This document shows positions 44,063 to 51,943 of a DNA stretch of 64,000 nt, one piece after another. The DNA lies in the NCBI RefSeq assembly GCF_000020525.1, contig NC_011026.1, positions 744,001 to 808,000 of the forward strand, in the 5' to 3' direction. Each line of letters begins with the position of its first letter. The stretch's first letter is position 1. The translations under genes and the position numbers were made by a program. Source of the stretch: Chloroherpeton thalassium ATCC 35110. Its GTDB lineage: Bacteria; Bacteroidota; Chlorobiia; Chlorobiales; Chloroherpetonaceae. Below the pieces are notes generated by a model that was not told where the DNA came from, searched no databases, and saw nothing but the letters and a program-made list of their open reading frames with translations.

Positions 44063-44767
44063 TTAGATATCCCTTATCTTTTTAAGCAACTTTTCCAAAA
44101 AGGTTCTTTTTTGATCAGCGTGTTCGAAATGTGCTCGCTGCTGCTTGATTTGCGATTCTTGCAGATAGTTAGCGCGGGCACTAACAGCCGACTCACTTAA
44201 GGCTGCGTGGTTGCCTGTAGAAACACTCAAGTAGCCTAATATAGTTAAGCGAATCACCGAACAAATTAACGCATCTCTATTAATTTTGGGAAATTTTTCC
44301 CCAAAGTCACACATCGGCCTTGGTGAATTAAAAAAGAAAATAAATAAATATAGGTCTTCTCTTGTTCTTGACTTTACATCTAAGCTGGATAAATTATTCA
44401 TTCCATGCCCAAGCCATAATTGGTTAATATTTGCCAAAAATGCTTGCTGAATAAGAAAATCAACATCTTTGAGTGTAGCACAAATAAAATCTTTTAACTC
44501 ACGTTTTTCATGAAAACCGTCTACTTGAATTTCTTCAGAATCTAAAACATTGAGCGCATATAGCCCCAATAAATATTTATTGATGCAATTTTGCACATCC
44601 GTTTTATGATCAATCAAAACATATCCATTTTGCAGACTGAGTCTACCGGCTACATCGCCATAATAGTCGCTAAAGACCAGTGTATTACACGATTGACTAT
44701 CTAAGCGAGAGAATATCTTTGAAATACTGGTGACTCGTTTTAATATCGGCTGAAGTTCTGTGTTCAT
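44063..44767 (-). CDS. unknown protein of the roadblock-GTPase operon
   Basis: A 234-residue protein I cannot assign with certainty. The N-terminal ~80 residues (CNTLVFSDYYGDVAGRLSLQNGYVLIDH) loosely resemble DUF4388-type domains that occur with bacterial GTPases and regulators. The middle is helical, and the C-terminus is a basic/Gln-rich coiled helix (QESQIKQQRAHFEHADQKRT). There are no membrane segments. It occupies the position of the CvnC protein in actinobacterial conservons but does not look like DUF742. Tight coupling to the GTPase gene (1-nt gap) suggests a direct partner, perhaps an effector or exchange factor. Confidence 0.7.
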   Translation of the reverse strand: MNTELQPILKRVTSISKIFSRLDSQSCNTLVFSDYYGDVAGRLSLQNGYVLIDHKTDVQNCINKYLLGLYALNVLDSEEIQVDGFHEKRELKDFICATLKDVDFLIQQAFLANINQLWLGHGMNNLSSLDVKSRTREDLYLFIFFFNSPRPMCDFGEKFPKINRDALICSVIRLTILGYLSVSTGNHAALSESAVSARANYLQESQIKQQRAHFEHADQKRTFLEKLLKKIRDI

Positions 44768-44787
44768 GGTAATAAAGATGTTAAAAT

Positions 44788-44828
44788 GTCCCCAGCCGGC
44801 GTGTTGTCAGATTTAACTGGCTGGGGGA
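44788..44828 (-). other. intercistronic hairpin inside the roadblock-GTPase operon
   Basis: CCCCAGCC and GGCTGGGG pair around a ~21-nt loop in the gap between the CZB gene and the unknown gene. No T-run follows directly. It may protect or separate the upstream roadblock-CZB mRNA part. Confidence 0.55.
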
Positions 44829-44839
44829 ATTTATAAGAA

Positions 44840-45166
44840 TTACATTAGCTTATTCAAAATATTCAGTAGCTGATTGGACTTCTGATATAACTTGGTGAGT
44901 TCCTGCTGCGCATCGTATGCGCTGTTTTCCTCATGATGTTTTAAGGCATTTCGTCCAAGTTCGTGAAACTCTTTATGAAGCGTTTTGAGCTCAGGAAGTT
45001 TCTCTTTAAATGTAGGATCTTCTACATTTTCCGCCTCATTGTGAAGCCACTGACCAAAGGAACAGTCCTCGTACGCTACCCCCTTAAAGTCCGCTTTACC
45101 ATTCAATGTGTTTACCACTTTTCTTAAATACTGCGAATGGTCATTCATCGCTTTGACTAAGTCCAT
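44840..45166 (-). CDS. stand-alone CZB (chemoreceptor zinc-binding) domain protein
   Basis: A 108-residue four-helix protein. The zinc-ligand set of CZB domains is visible: H10 in MNDHSQYL, C35 in EDCSFGQWL, and H64 and H68 in TLHKEFHEL. CZB domains normally sit at the C-terminus of cytoplasmic chemoreceptors or diguanylate cyclases, where zinc binding and oxidation of the cysteine tune signalling. Here the domain is the whole protein and lies 24 nt after a roadblock gene in a GTPase operon. A zinc or redox input to the GTPase switch is an inference. Confidence 0.85.
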   Translation of the reverse strand: MDLVKAMNDHSQYLRKVVNTLNGKADFKGVAYEDCSFGQWLHNEAENVEDPTFKEKLPELKTLHKEFHELGRNALKHHEENSAYDAQQELTKLYQKSNQLLNILNKLM

Positions 45167-45190
45167 ATGACACTCCTAACGTTTTAACAT

Positions 45191-45562
45191 TTATGATTGT
45201 AGGATTGCCGGTGCAATTGCCTGGCCAGCGCGTTTTAGTTCAAGAAAAATCAACCCCAATTTGACTTGTGAATTACACGAGACAGCAATGACTGCCTCTG
45301 CGCCTGCGCTACCCAAAATGACATAACCATGCTTACCTTTTACCAAAACTTGCTCCAAATCCCCTTTTTTCATCTCAGCGCTCACCCGCTCGCCGAGCGT
45401 CAAAATTGAAGCAATCATGGCGCCGACACGCGACTCATCAAGGTTTGACGGCAATATGTCGTCGATAATTAAGCCATCAAAATTCACAACTGCCACCGCT
45501 TCGATATCTGGAGACGAAGATTTAATTTTTTCAAGTTCTGCATGAACTGCTCCTATATTCAT
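45191..45562 (-). CDS. roadblock/LC7-domain protein (MglB-like)
   Basis: I start at 45562 (MNIGAVHAELEKIKSSSPDIEA), where the ATG overlaps the stop of a short upstream frame (TAATG). The 123-residue protein is one roadblock/LC7 domain: AVAVVNFDGLIIDDILPSN, then GAMIASILTLGERVSAEM and a KGKHGYVILGSAGAEAVIAV strand. Roadblock proteins dimerise and act as activators or co-regulators of small GTPases, here the CvnD/MglA-type GTPase at the end of the operon. Confidence 0.9.
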   Translation of the reverse strand: MNIGAVHAELEKIKSSSPDIEAVAVVNFDGLIIDDILPSNLDESRVGAMIASILTLGERVSAEMKKGDLEQVLVKGKHGYVILGSAGAEAVIAVSCNSQVKLGLIFLELKRAGQAIAPAILQS

Positions 45563-45843
45563 TACAACCCCCATTTTTTTACTTTTTGAAAATCAGTTGC
45601 TGGGACGCTTTTTAAACTCATTGGTTTAATCGTTGAAGGGACCATTTGATACCCAAGGGATCTTTCAAAAATGACTATGATTATTTCGTTAGTTTTTAAA
45701 AGAAGAAGAAGTCTTTCAAACAGATTCATGTTAAAAATGCCTATCAGAAATTCTATAACCATTTTCTCAATCTTCAACATTACAAAGGTACTGGCAGATG
45801 ATAAACACTTAATAAATCCATGATAAGTTTTTGATAAAATCAT
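45562..45843 (-). CDS. possible short gene upstream of the roadblock gene
   Basis: A frame of up to 93 codons; a more likely start is 45729 (MNLFERLLLLLKTNEIIIVIF, 55 residues). It is A/T-rich, partly hydrophobic, and I recognise no family. In its favour, its stop overlaps the roadblock start as TAATG, the usual mark of translational coupling. Against it: weak ribosome site and unusual composition. It may be a leader peptide or chance. Confidence 0.35.
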   Translation of the reverse strand: MILSKTYHGFIKCLSSASTFVMLKIEKMVIEFLIGIFNMNLFERLLLLLKTNEIIIVIFERSLGYQMVPSTIKPMSLKSVPATDFQKVKKWGL

Positions 45844-46583
45844 TTACCATTTTTCATCCCAAAAACAATTAATTTTTCGCTAAAAAACGATAAAAAAACA
45901 TTTTACCGTTATAAAAACAGCTCAAACAAACCTTGTTTTTTTTCAAAAATCACAACGCTTTCAACGATAACAAACTGACTAAAAATCAAAACATAACAGT
46001 TAAAAAACTCACTTTGTGCTTTTTAACTTTATTCCAATACCCATTTTCTCCTCTTATCCTTTCAAGCCTCACAACATAGCAACAAATATCCATGAGATTC
46101 CCCATACGAAACTCGTGGCAAAAACCAAATCAAGCTCTTATTATTATTAATTTATATGAAAATTATCAGGAGGAAATTAGTGTTATGAACTGAGGAAAAA
46201 TCTCAATCTGAAAATTAAAATAAAAAAAAAGAAGTGACTATTGAATACAGGATAAGAATACAATCACTTATCGAACGAATGACAAATCATTATATAACTA
46301 ACAAATACTTTATTCTTACTAAAAACCAACAACTCTCACAAAAAGAAACATTTTATAAATAGCTTGCAATAAAAAATATGATACACACTCGTTTTTAAAA
46401 TAACAGATTCGTCTATCTAATTAAATTAGAATTACTTATTAAAGCACTTAAAAAAGTCTTTTCTTTTTATTTCTTACACAGTTATCAATAAATCGATTGT
46501 TATTTAAAAAGATTAATATATTTAACAAGACTATTCTTTTTTTACTTAGAAAAACTATAATAATGTTTAAGGATAGAGGAACA
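45844..46583. other. very A/T-rich gene-free region
   Basis: About 740 bp of markedly A/T-rich sequence with runs such as AAAATAAAAAAAAAAG and no open frame of note. It lies upstream of the roadblock-GTPase operon and downstream of the DUF2214 gene. It probably holds the operon promoter; the rest could be a nucleoid-protein binding region or decayed sequence. Confidence 0.5.
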
Positions 46584-47042
46584 TTACGGGCATAGTGCAA
46601 ATCCAGTCGCCATTAGTGGGGCGGCAACTACTACAATGCTCAGACAAGCAAGCTCAAACAGAATCAGCCGCTTGATAAGTTTTTCTTGAGTCACTGTTAT
46701 TTCTGGCAACTGACCTTCTTTAAGGCGTTTGCTCCACGAAAAAAATTGAATGGTTGGGTAAATGGATAAGCCGCCCATGGCACTAAACGCAAGCATTTTC
46801 ACCCAAAAAAACACATTTCCGATGTAGAAATCCACGCCTTTTGTAAAGGAAACAACCCGAAGAATGCCAACGACAATGATAAAAATGGAGGCAATGCCGT
46901 AAGTCATATCGGCAAGCTGTATTGCTTTTGCGCGTTCCGCAGTTATAGCCCTGCTAAATGTGGCAAATTCGACGGCAAGCGCTGCGGCAATTGCAAAAGC
47001 AGCCAAATGGTGCATTGCTGCGATAAGGCTACTCAGAAGCAT
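46584..47042 (-). CDS. DUF2214-family membrane protein
   Basis: A 152-residue protein with four membrane helices (MLLSSLIAAMHHLAAFAIAAALAVEF, MTYGIASIFIIVVGILRVVSF, VFFWVKMLAFSAMGGLSIYP, LILFELACLSIVVVAAPLMA). The HHLAAF motif in helix 1 and the overall plan fit DUF2214, a small integral membrane family of unknown function. It follows ptsH by 18 nt and is probably the last gene of obg-ptsH-DUF2214. Confidence 0.85.
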   Translation of the reverse strand: MLLSSLIAAMHHLAAFAIAAALAVEFATFSRAITAERAKAIQLADMTYGIASIFIIVVGILRVVSFTKGVDFYIGNVFFWVKMLAFSAMGGLSIYPTIQFFSWSKRLKEGQLPEITVTQEKLIKRLILFELACLSIVVVAAPLMATGFALCP

Positions 47043-47060
47043 CTTGTAAGACCGATAGAA

Positions 47061-47327
47061 TCAAGGTTCTCCAAACCCATCTTCAAACAATTTAGCAATG
47101 GCTTCGACCGCTTCGTTTTCATCTTCGCCATCGAGCTTAATTTTTAACTTGGTGCCTTTTGGCGCCGCCAATGTCATCACGCTGATGATGGACTTGGCAT
47201 TGATTTCCATGCCATCTTTCTCGATAAAAAAATCTGACCGGAAACGAGAGGCCAGCTTCACAAGTGCCGCTGCTGGGCGGGTATGCAAGCCGGCCCGATT
47301 CCGAACTGTAACCTTTCGGATAATCAT
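47061..47327 (-). CDS. ptsH: HPr-family phosphocarrier protein
   Basis: An 88-residue HPr. The phosphoacceptor H15 is in [12 protein letters not shown] and the regulatory S46 is in [12 protein letters not shown], both at canonical positions. It would carry phosphate from enzyme I or be phosphorylated on serine by HPr kinase; green sulfur bacteria lack sugar PTS permeases as far as I know, so a regulatory role is likelier. Its start overlaps the obg stop (ATGA-type), so the two are translationally coupled. Confidence 0.95.
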   Translation of the reverse strand: MIIRKVTVRNRAGLHTRPAAALVKLASRFRSDFFIEKDGMEINAKSIISVMTLAAPKGTKLKIKLDGEDENEAVEAIAKLFEDGFGEP

Positions 47328-48325
47328 GTTATGGATTCTTCTTGCTGGTTTGACTCTTGAATAATTCGCCAGAGCACATCTTTTAGCTCTTGGAGCCCCG
47401 TGCCAGTCACACTTGAAATTTGAACAACTTTTTCTCCTTCAAATGCTGGGACTTCAAAACTTGCATCCTCTAAAACCAAATCCATTTTGGACAGCACAAC
47501 AATTCTGGGTTTCAAACAAAGCGATTCATCAAATTTTCTAAGTTCTTCTATTAAGGTGTCATATTCAGCCTGAACGTCCTCCGTGTCTGCCGGAATGAGA
47601 ATGGCCAAAACTTTCGTGCGCTCTATGTGTTTTAGAAATTTCAAGCCAAGGCCTTTGCCTTCTGAAGCGCCTTCAATAATGCCGGGAATATCGGCCACGA
47701 CAAATGATTGATATTCCGCATAGCGAACAATGCCCAAATTCGGCTCAAGCGTGGTAAATGGATAATTTGCAATTTTAGGCCGCGCGGCGCTAATCGTGCT
47801 AATCAAGGTTGATTTTCCGGCATTTGGAAACCCGACCAGCCCAATATCGGCCAGCAGCTTTAATTCCAAGTCGATGTTTCGTTCTTCGCCCACGCCGGCG
47901 GGTTCTGAATAGCGCGGCGCTCGGTTGGTTGGCGTCGCAAAATGCTGATTGCCTTTGCCACCGTGACCGCCTTTCGCAATGAGAACTTCCTGTCCCGCAT
48001 ACACCAAATCCGCAAGCGGCTCTCCTGTTTCACTATCTTTCACGATGGTTCCAACGGGCACTTTTATGATTACATCTTTGGCTGAACGCCCAGTTTTGCG
48101 CGACCCTTGGCCGTGCTCGCCGCGTTCAGCTTTATAATGCCGCTGATAACGAAAATCAAGCAACGTTGCTAAATTCGCATCTGCTTTTACAAAAATGCTG
48201 CCGCCCGTTCCGCCATCGCCACCGTCTGGGCCGCCTTTGGGGACAAACTTTTCATGGCGAAAGCTTACACAACCTTTCCCGCCATCGCCTGCCTTCACAT
48301 AAATTTTTGCGCTATCTATAAACAC
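47324..48325 (-). CDS. obg: Obg/CgtA GTPase
   Basis: A 333-residue ribosome-associated GTPase. The glycine-rich Obg fold ([33 protein letters not shown]) occupies residues 1-155, followed by the G domain with G1 [10 protein letters not shown]3 [16 protein letters not shown], and G4 in VLSKMDLV. It acts in 50S subunit assembly and stress signalling. The C-terminal domain found in some Gram-positive Obg proteins is absent. It is followed by ptsH, overlapping by 4 nt. Confidence 0.97.
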   Translation of the reverse strand: MFIDSAKIYVKAGDGGKGCVSFRHEKFVPKGGPDGGDGGTGGSIFVKADANLATLLDFRYQRHYKAERGEHGQGSRKTGRSAKDVIIKVPVGTIVKDSETGEPLADLVYAGQEVLIAKGGHGGKGNQHFATPTNRAPRYSEPAGVGEERNIDLELKLLADIGLVGFPNAGKSTLISTISAARPKIANYPFTTLEPNLGIVRYAEYQSFVVADIPGIIEGASEGKGLGLKFLKHIERTKVLAILIPADTEDVQAEYDTLIEELRKFDESLCLKPRIVVLSKMDLVLEDASFEVPAFEGEKVVQISSVTGTGLQELKDVLWRIIQESNQQEESIT

Positions 48326-48730
48326 TTCTAAACTTCACTCCTAACCAATTTTACTTTCGAAGTCGTAAATATATGAAAATCTATTCGCCTTACGAACGGC
48401 TTTTGCCAAATGCCTTTTTCCCAAAAAACGACCGCGCTATTTGTAAAGCCCTTTTTACGTCTCTCAATTGCTTTTCAACATTTTCTAATTTGTATTTCAT
48501 GGCGTAAAAACGAAATCCTCATGTGTTCAGAAAATAGGAGAAAACGGACTCTGCTATCTGATATGTGAGTGTTTTTTTTGGTTTAATCATTGCGCGATGT
48601 GGTTGCCATTTTACATCGATGCTGAATTAAAACGGTTGTTCCTTAAATCAATTTTAGTTACTATGGGCGTTCTTTTTTTCAGGGAAATCCATTTCCTTAA
48701 ATGAACCGTAGATCCGCCAAGTTTAGTTGT
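48326..48730. other. divergent intergenic region, no gene recognised
   Basis: About 400 bp between obg and the riboswitch-like leader of nrdD. Promoters for both directions should be here. No RNA gene seen. Confidence 0.4.
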
Positions 48731-48840
48731 ATTGCTACGCCGTTGGGGAAGTCCTGTGAGAATCAGGCACAGTCGCGCTACGGTATTGAGTTGCCGGCGA
48801 TCCTGGCACGCTAAGTCCGAGTACCAACATAGCAAGCAAT
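48731..48840 (+). promoter_or_regulatory. cobalamin-riboswitch-like leader of nrdD
   Basis: The segment contains the B12-box-like core GGGGAAGTCCTGTGAGAATC, then CACAGTCGCGCTACGGTA, and near the 3' end AAGTCCGAGTACCAAC, in the order and spacing of cobalamin riboswitches. The outer stem pairs TTGCTA (near 48732) with TAGCAA (near 48830) and GTTGG with CCAAC. At ~110 nt it is a compact form. It ends about 30 nt before the AAGGAG ribosome site of nrdD, which suggests control of translation. Repressing a B12-independent class III reductase when B12 is available would make sense if a B12-dependent class II enzyme exists. Confidence 0.75.
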
Positions 48841-48879
48841 TGGCTCAAATTTTGTCGCGTAAACAAAAAAGGAGTTACC

Positions 48880-50979
48880 ATGCAAAAGACTTTTCAACAA
48901 ATCGTCAAAAGAGACGGAACGCTTGTAGCGTTCGATTCGGAAAAAATCACACATGCCATTCTCGCTGCCGGCGAAGCCACTGGCGAATTTGGCGCTGAAA
49001 CAGCGAAAAATTTAACCAACCTCGTCATCAACCTTGCGCGAAAAACGCTTGGCGAAAAAACGCCCAGCGTGGAAGAAATTCAAGACCTTGTCGAGCGCGT
49101 GCTGCTTCAGTCGCCTTACATGAAAACCGCGAAAGCCTATATTCTTTACCGCGATCAGCATCACAAAATTCGAGAAATCACCACAAAAGCCAGCATCAAT
49201 TTAATTGATCAATATATCTCGCAAAGCGACTGGCGCGTTAGCGAAAACAGCAACATGTCGTATTCGCTGCAAGGGCTGAATAATTATATCTCCTCCGAAG
49301 TCAGCAAGGTGTATTGGCTGAATAAAATTTATCCGCCGGAAATTCGCGAGGCGCACATCTGTGGCGAATTTCATATTCACGATTTGAACTCGCTTTCGGT
49401 GTATTGCGTCGGCTGGGATTTGCACGACCTGTTGGTGAAAGGTTTCGGCGGCGTGAGCGGCAAAGTGGAAAGCAGTCCAGCAAAACATTTCAGAACCGCG
49501 CTCGGCCAAGTCACGAATTTCTTCTACACGCTGCAAGGCGAAGCGGCGGGCGCACAGGCGTTTTCCAGCTTCGACACGCTGCTTGCACCGTTCATTCGCT
49601 ACGATCATTTGACTTACAAGGAAGTCAAGCAAGCGATGCAGGAATTTGTGTTTAACATCAACGTGCCAACGCGAACGGGATTTCAGACCCCATTTACAAA
49701 TGTCACGATGGACTTGCAGCCATCTTCGAACTACGCAAACGAACCGGTGATTATTGGCGGCGAGCCGCAACCGGAAACTTACGGCGAATTTCAGCATGAA
49801 ATGAACCTCCTGAACCGCGCGTTTTTTGAGGTGATGACCGAAGGCGATGCCAAAGGCCGCGTCTTTACGTTCCCGATTCCAACCTACAACATCACGAAAG
49901 ATTTTGATTGGGACAATCCCGAATTGGATTTGCTTTGGGAGGTCACGGGAAAATACGGCATTCCGTATTTCTCCAACTTCGTCAATTCCGATATGAACCC
50001 TGAGGATGCGCGCTCGATGTGTTGCAGACTTCGCTTGGACAACCGCGAGCTGCGCAAACGCGGCGGCGGACTTTTCGGCGCAAATCCTTTGACCGGCTCA
50101 ATCGGCGTTGTGACGCTGAATTTGCCGCGCGCCGCGTATCAGGCGCAAGATGAATCGGCGTTTTTTGAGCGGCTCGGAAAATTGGCCGACTTGGCAAGCA
50201 ACAGCCTCGAAATCAAGCGCAAGGTTTTGGAAAACTACACGGAAGGCAACTTTTTCCCGTATTCAAAATTTTACCTTGCCGACATCAAATCGCGGTTTAA
50301 TCGTTATTGGGAAAATCATTTCAGCACCATCGGCATCGTTGGCCTGAACGAGGCTTGCTTGAACCTCCTCGGCGAGGACATCGGCAGCGCCAAAGGCAAT
50401 GAATTTTCGGTGAAAGTGATGGACTTTTTGCGCGAAAAAATTTCGGCCATCCAAGAGCGAACCGGCAACAATTACAATCTTGAAGCCACGCCCGCCGAAG
50501 GCACGGCCTATCGCCTGGCGAAGTTGGACAAAAAAACGCTGGCGGGCATCCAATGCGCCAACGAAACGCGTTATCAAAAGGGCGACGAGCCGTACTACAC
50601 CAACTCGGCGCAGCTTCCCGTCAATTACACCGACGATCCATTTGAGCTGTTGGATTTGCAAGACGAACTCCAAACGAAATTCACGGGCGGCACGGTGGTG
50701 CATGTCTTCGTCGGCGAGCGGATTCATTCGAAGGAAGCCGTCAAGCAGTTTGTCAAAACCGTGTGCATGAATTACAAATTGCCGTATTTCAGCCTAACGC
50801 CGACCTTCAGCGTTTGCCCGACGCATGGCTACATCGCAGGCGAGCACGAAACTTGCCCGTCCTGCGGCACCGAATGCGAGATTTATTCGCGCGTTGTGGG
50901 TTATCTGCGTCCGGTTAAGCAATGGAACAACGGCAAGAAGTCGGAGTATTCAAATCGCCGAATGCTCAGCGTGGTTTAA
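48880..50979 (+). CDS. nrdD: anaerobic (class III) ribonucleoside-triphosphate reductase
   Basis: A 699-residue glycyl-radical enzyme making deoxyribonucleotides without oxygen. Residues 1-~95 form an ATP-cone (QQIVKRDGTLVAFDSEKITHAI), giving allosteric activity control. The C-terminal zinc site is formed by CPTHGYIAGEHETCPSCGTEC, and the radical glycine is G674 in SRVVGYLRPV. It is followed by the activase gene 30 nt downstream and preceded by a cobalamin-riboswitch-like leader. An AAGGAG ribosome site lies before the ATG. Confidence 0.97.
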   Translation: MQKTFQQIVKRDGTLVAFDSEKITHAILAAGEATGEFGAETAKNLTNLVINLARKTLGEKTPSVEEIQDLVERVLLQSPYMKTAKAYILYRDQHHKIREITTKASINLIDQYISQSDWRVSENSNMSYSLQGLNNYISSEVSKVYWLNKIYPPEIREAHICGEFHIHDLNSLSVYCVGWDLHDLLVKGFGGVSGKVESSPAKHFRTALGQVTNFFYTLQGEAAGAQAFSSFDTLLAPFIRYDHLTYKEVKQAMQEFVFNINVPTRTGFQTPFTNVTMDLQPSSNYANEPVIIGGEPQPETYGEFQHEMNLLNRAFFEVMTEGDAKGRVFTFPIPTYNITKDFDWDNPELDLLWEVTGKYGIPYFSNFVNSDMNPEDARSMCCRLRLDNRELRKRGGGLFGANPLTGSIGVVTLNLPRAAYQAQDESAFFERLGKLADLASNSLEIKRKVLENYTEGNFFPYSKFYLADIKSRFNRYWENHFSTIGIVGLNEACLNLLGEDIGSAKGNEFSVKVMDFLREKISAIQERTGNNYNLEATPAEGTAYRLAKLDKKTLAGIQCANETRYQKGDEPYYTNSAQLPVNYTDDPFELLDLQDELQTKFTGGTVVHVFVGERIHSKEAVKQFVKTVCMNYKLPYFSLTPTFSVCPTHGYIAGEHETCPSCGTECEIYSRVVGYLRPVKQWNNGKKSEYSNRRMLSVV

Positions 50980-51009
50980 TTTTGTGCGAAATCAACTGAC
51001 CGAGAAAAC

Positions 51010-51624
51010 ATGAAAATCGGTGGGTTTCAGAAATTTTCCTTGATTGATTTTCCGGGTGAGGTTTGCGCTGTGGTTTTCACGCAAGGCTGCAATTTCCGCT
51101 GCCCATACTGCCACAATCCCGAGCTAGTCTTGCCGGAGCAATTCGGCAAGACCCTTTCGCCTGCGCTTGTTCTTGATTTTCTAAAAACGCGCAAAGGCCG
51201 CCTCAGCAGCGTAACCATCACTGGCGGAGAACCTGCGCTCCAACCCGCGCTTTTAGATTTTCTTCAAGCAATCAAATCGATTCCGTTAAAAATAAAGCTC
51301 GATACGAACGGCGCTTTTCCCGAAACGCTTGAGCAAGCTTTTTCGCAAAATCTGCTGGACTTTGTCGCGATGGACATCAAAGCGCCGCTTGAGGCGTATG
51401 ACCGCATTTGCGGCTGCCCAGTGGAGATTGAAGCGATAGAAAAAAGCATCGCGCTTATTTTGGCGTCGGGCGTGCGCTATCAATTCAGAACCACGCTTGT
51501 GCCCAAACTTCATTCTTCAGAGATGAAGGCGGAAATTGAACGATGGATGACCGAGCTTGGCGCAACGCATATTTTTCAAGAATTTGTTCCGGCGAAAGTT
51601 TTGGATGCGTCGCTTCGCGTGTAA
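51010..51624 (+). CDS. nrdG: radical-SAM activase of anaerobic ribonucleotide reductase
   Basis: A 204-residue radical S-adenosylmethionine protein with the cluster motif C27-x3-C31-x2-C34 in TQGCNFRCPYCHN and the SAM-binding TGGEPALQ. It installs the glycyl radical on NrdD, encoded directly upstream. It is longer than E. coli NrdG and resembles the second (NrdG2, TIGR02495-like) subgroup that starts IGGFQKFSLIDFPGEVCAVVF. The stop lies 7 nt before a tandem palindromic repeat array. Confidence 0.93.
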   Translation: MKIGGFQKFSLIDFPGEVCAVVFTQGCNFRCPYCHNPELVLPEQFGKTLSPALVLDFLKTRKGRLSSVTITGGEPALQPALLDFLQAIKSIPLKIKLDTNGAFPETLEQAFSQNLLDFVAMDIKAPLEAYDRICGCPVEIEAIEKSIALILASGVRYQFRTTLVPKLHSSEMKAEIERWMTELGATHIFQEFVPAKVLDASLRV

Positions 51625-51631
51625 GTTTTCC

Positions 51632-51905
51632 TGTCATGCTGAGCAGAGCGAAGCATCCTCTCGGCTCATTTGGATTCTTCGCTAAGAAGCCAGAGAATGA
51701 CATTTTTTTTCACGCCAGGCGCTGTTTTTCCTGTCATGCTGAGCAGAGCGAAGCATCCTCTCGGCTCATTTGGATTCTTCGCTAAGAAGCCAGAGAATGA
51801 CATTTTTTTTCACGCCAGGCGCTGTTTTTCCTGTCATGCTGAGCAGAGCGAAGCATCCTCTCGGATCATTTGTGGACTCTTCGCTGAGAAGCCAGAGAAC
51901 GACAA
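51632..51905. repeat. three tandem copies of the dispersed palindromic repeat
   Basis: Units start at 51632, 51732 and 51832, an exact 100-bp period. Units 1 and 2 appear identical; unit 3 differs in its second half. Each has a ~70-bp core from TGTCATGCTGAGCAGAGCG through GAAGCATCC and GGATTCTTCGCTAAGAAG to CAGAGAATGACA, then a 30-bp spacer with CACGCCAGGCGCTG. It lies between the convergent nrdG and alkaline phosphatase genes. Confidence 0.93.
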
Positions 51906-51943
51906 AGCATGCCTCAATTCAGCTAACATTCATTAACAACCGA

